Shown in pieces: positions 62,958 to 64,000 of a DNA stretch of 64,000 bases. The notes under the pieces were generated by a model. That model was not told the DNA's origin. It was given only the letters and a program-made list of their open reading frames with translations, and did not search any database. This stretch comes from Pseudanabaena sp. UWO311. Lineage in GTDB: Bacteria; Cyanobacteriota; Cyanobacteriia; Pseudanabaenales; Pseudanabaenaceae. The position numbers and the translations under genes were made by a program. How positions within the stretch are numbered: the stretch's first letter is position 1; the number at the start of each line of letters is the position of its first letter. The DNA lies in contig NZ_SJEE01000020.1 in assembly GCF_006937785.1 (NCBI RefSeq), forward strand, positions 1 through 64,000. Direction: 5' to 3'.

Positions 62958-64000
62958 ATGCCATTTAACTACATTGGATCCTTCCCAATTCCCACAGCCA
63001 TTCTTCCTGCAAAACTTCGTGACCTCTTGGATCCCGTCGGCTTCGATCCCCAGCAGAAGGTCGAGGTTGCCTGCTTGTTTGAATCAGATCCTCATGGATC
63101 CAATGTTGAGCATGTCCAGCTTCATACTGCTTTAGTTTTAGAAGGTGAAGACGAGCCAGTTGGACTGTTGTACGAGGCAACTAGAGGAGGTATAGTTGAA
63201 TATGGAACTCCCATAGATGTGCGGGGATGTGCCGCCGAATTCTCCCCATCAATTAGTGGTCTCGACTATATCATTGCTTCTTGGGGTGATGGTTCTTTTT
63301 TTTCATTTCATCTGGCTGAAAAGGTTTGGATGACACTAGGATTGACACCACGATGTGTCGGGAACGATCAACAACGTCTTATCTACGATGATCTCGGACT
63401 ACCCGAGTTTGGAGTCGTAGAAGGTGAGATTTCCAGCGAGTATTATTGGGAATCAAAGCGCAATGTCAGTTGGAAAATGACCAACGAATATCTACGAAAG
63501 TATCTTTGGCTGCGCGGAGCTAGGGCAGTTAGGATATTTTTCTATATGAAGCTGTTGCCTGATCGAGCTGCGCTTCGTGATTTGATGAGGGGGCAATCAC
63601 ATATTGTGTTGAAACCCAGTGAGGGCAGTGCTTGGTATTCGCTCGACATTCGCGAACATAAGGACGGCTTACTGATTCAAGTGTGGTCATCCGTAGAGGC
63701 AGCGACCTGCGAACTGTGTCCTGAACAGAGTGCAAATGGGCTTGTGTGGCCTGGAAGCACAGAGCCGATGACACATACTCGCGCCAATGCATTGGTCGAA
63801 ATAAATCCAGTTTTCTTAGATGATAAGTTCCTCCAGCGTTACGAAGAGAATGCCTTCTACGATACAGTGCCATCTCAGCCTTATGGCGACTGGCATTGTA
63901 GCCCTGCGTACAAAGGGCAATGGAGCTTTACTGACTGTGTCAGGGTTGGACGAAATCTAATTAAGGTGCCTATGCGAGAGCTATACAAGCCTAAGCCTGA
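62958..64000 (+). CDS. Hypothetical protein, cut by the window edge
   Basis: An open frame of at least 347 codons that runs off the right end. It starts MPFNYIGSFPIPTAILPAKL. No signal peptide or domain is recognised. There are many aromatic and acidic residues. I see no HIP1 octamer in this kilobase, and codon use looks richer in GC at third positions than in the neighbouring operon, hinting at a separate origin. The 228 bases before it hold no clear promoter. Confidence 0.6.
   Translation, partial: MPFNYIGSFPIPTAILPAKLRDLLDPVGFDPQQKVEVACLFESDPHGSNVEHVQLHTALVLEGEDEPVGLLYEATRGGIVEYGTPIDVRGCAAEFSPSISGLDYIIASWGDGSFFSFHLAEKVWMTLGLTPRCVGNDQQRLIYDDLGLPEFGVVEGEISSEYYWESKRNVSWKMTNEYLRKYLWLRGARAVRIFFYMKLLPDRAALRDLMRGQSHIVLKPSEGSAWYSLDIREHKDGLLIQVWSSVEAATCELCPEQSANGLVWPGSTEPMTHTRANALVEINPVFLDDKFLQRYEENAFYDTVPSQPYGDWHCSPAYKGQWSFTDCVRVGRNLIKVPMRELYKPKP

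Noticed and set aside
1-64000. CRISPR arrays, complete insertion sequences and prophage genes
   Set aside because: No regularly spaced repeats, transposase genes or phage structural genes were found; repeats present are short foldback types.

Overview
The window is a stretch of cyanobacterial chromosome. It carries psbH and psbN in their usual back-to-back arrangement, a ferredoxin-type glutamate synthase, a CAAD/CURT1-type thylakoid protein and a lone cyanobacteriochrome GAF domain. The HIP1 octamer GCGATCGC is scattered through most genes. Gene content and repeat style suggest a Pseudanabaena-like filamentous or unicellular lineage; the genus is a guess. No assembly-scale information is available, and the last gene runs off the right edge. 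Layout: 1-200 looks like the promoter and leader of an rRNA operon reading leftwards out of the window. 200-16 kb is mainly housekeeping: ppa, murI, two tandem cell-wall amidases, a sugar nucleotidyltransferase, pth-tatA, psbH/psbN, moaE, a 3-methyladenine glycosylase, a STAS protein, a CAAD protein, dnaK, and a large membrane-bound adenylate cyclase. 16.3-20.9 kb is the Fd-GOGAT gene. 21-24 kb is an accessory patch: an AT-rich GHKL-ATPase/nuclease-like protein without HIP1 sites, then a small protein plus HNH nuclease pair bracketed by direct repeats. 24-36 kb has secreted proteins, a hydrolase, a second cyclase fused to a degenerate PilB/GspE-like ATPase, an M48 protease, leuC, a restriction-like/HEPN protein, malic enzyme, an MFS exporter and recO. 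36-51 kb has the cyanobacteriochrome, an Rpn-type nuclease, an FAD enzyme, a Tat-exported PhoX-like phosphatase, a mercuric-reductase-like flavoprotein, a HEPN gene that looks like an integron gene cassette with its attC site, DoxX and DUF72 proteins, a PsiE-like protein, a CheY-like regulator, an ABC ATPase, an L,D-transpeptidase-like protein and tRNA-Ala(GGC). 52-62.7 kb is a one-strand stress cluster: CsbD, a truncated pterin dehydratase, a glycine-zipper stress protein, two BON proteins, a coiled-coil protein, HdeD, NDH-2, a small membrane protein, an Mg P-type ATPase, CbpA, CbpM and an ion channel. Several overlaps in the last part indicate one operon, likely an envelope/ion-stress response. 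Non-coding space is crowded with structured repeats. At least three MITE-like families occur (A, B, C), plus a short 28-bp palindrome family (P) and many hairpin terminators shared between convergent genes. The most promising observations are the integron-like HEPN cassette (the R'' box matches the R' box of the predicted circular cassette exactly), the PilB-like ATPase/adenylate cyclase fusion, the GHKL + PD-(D/E)XK protein, and the stand-alone DXCF cyanobacteriochrome.
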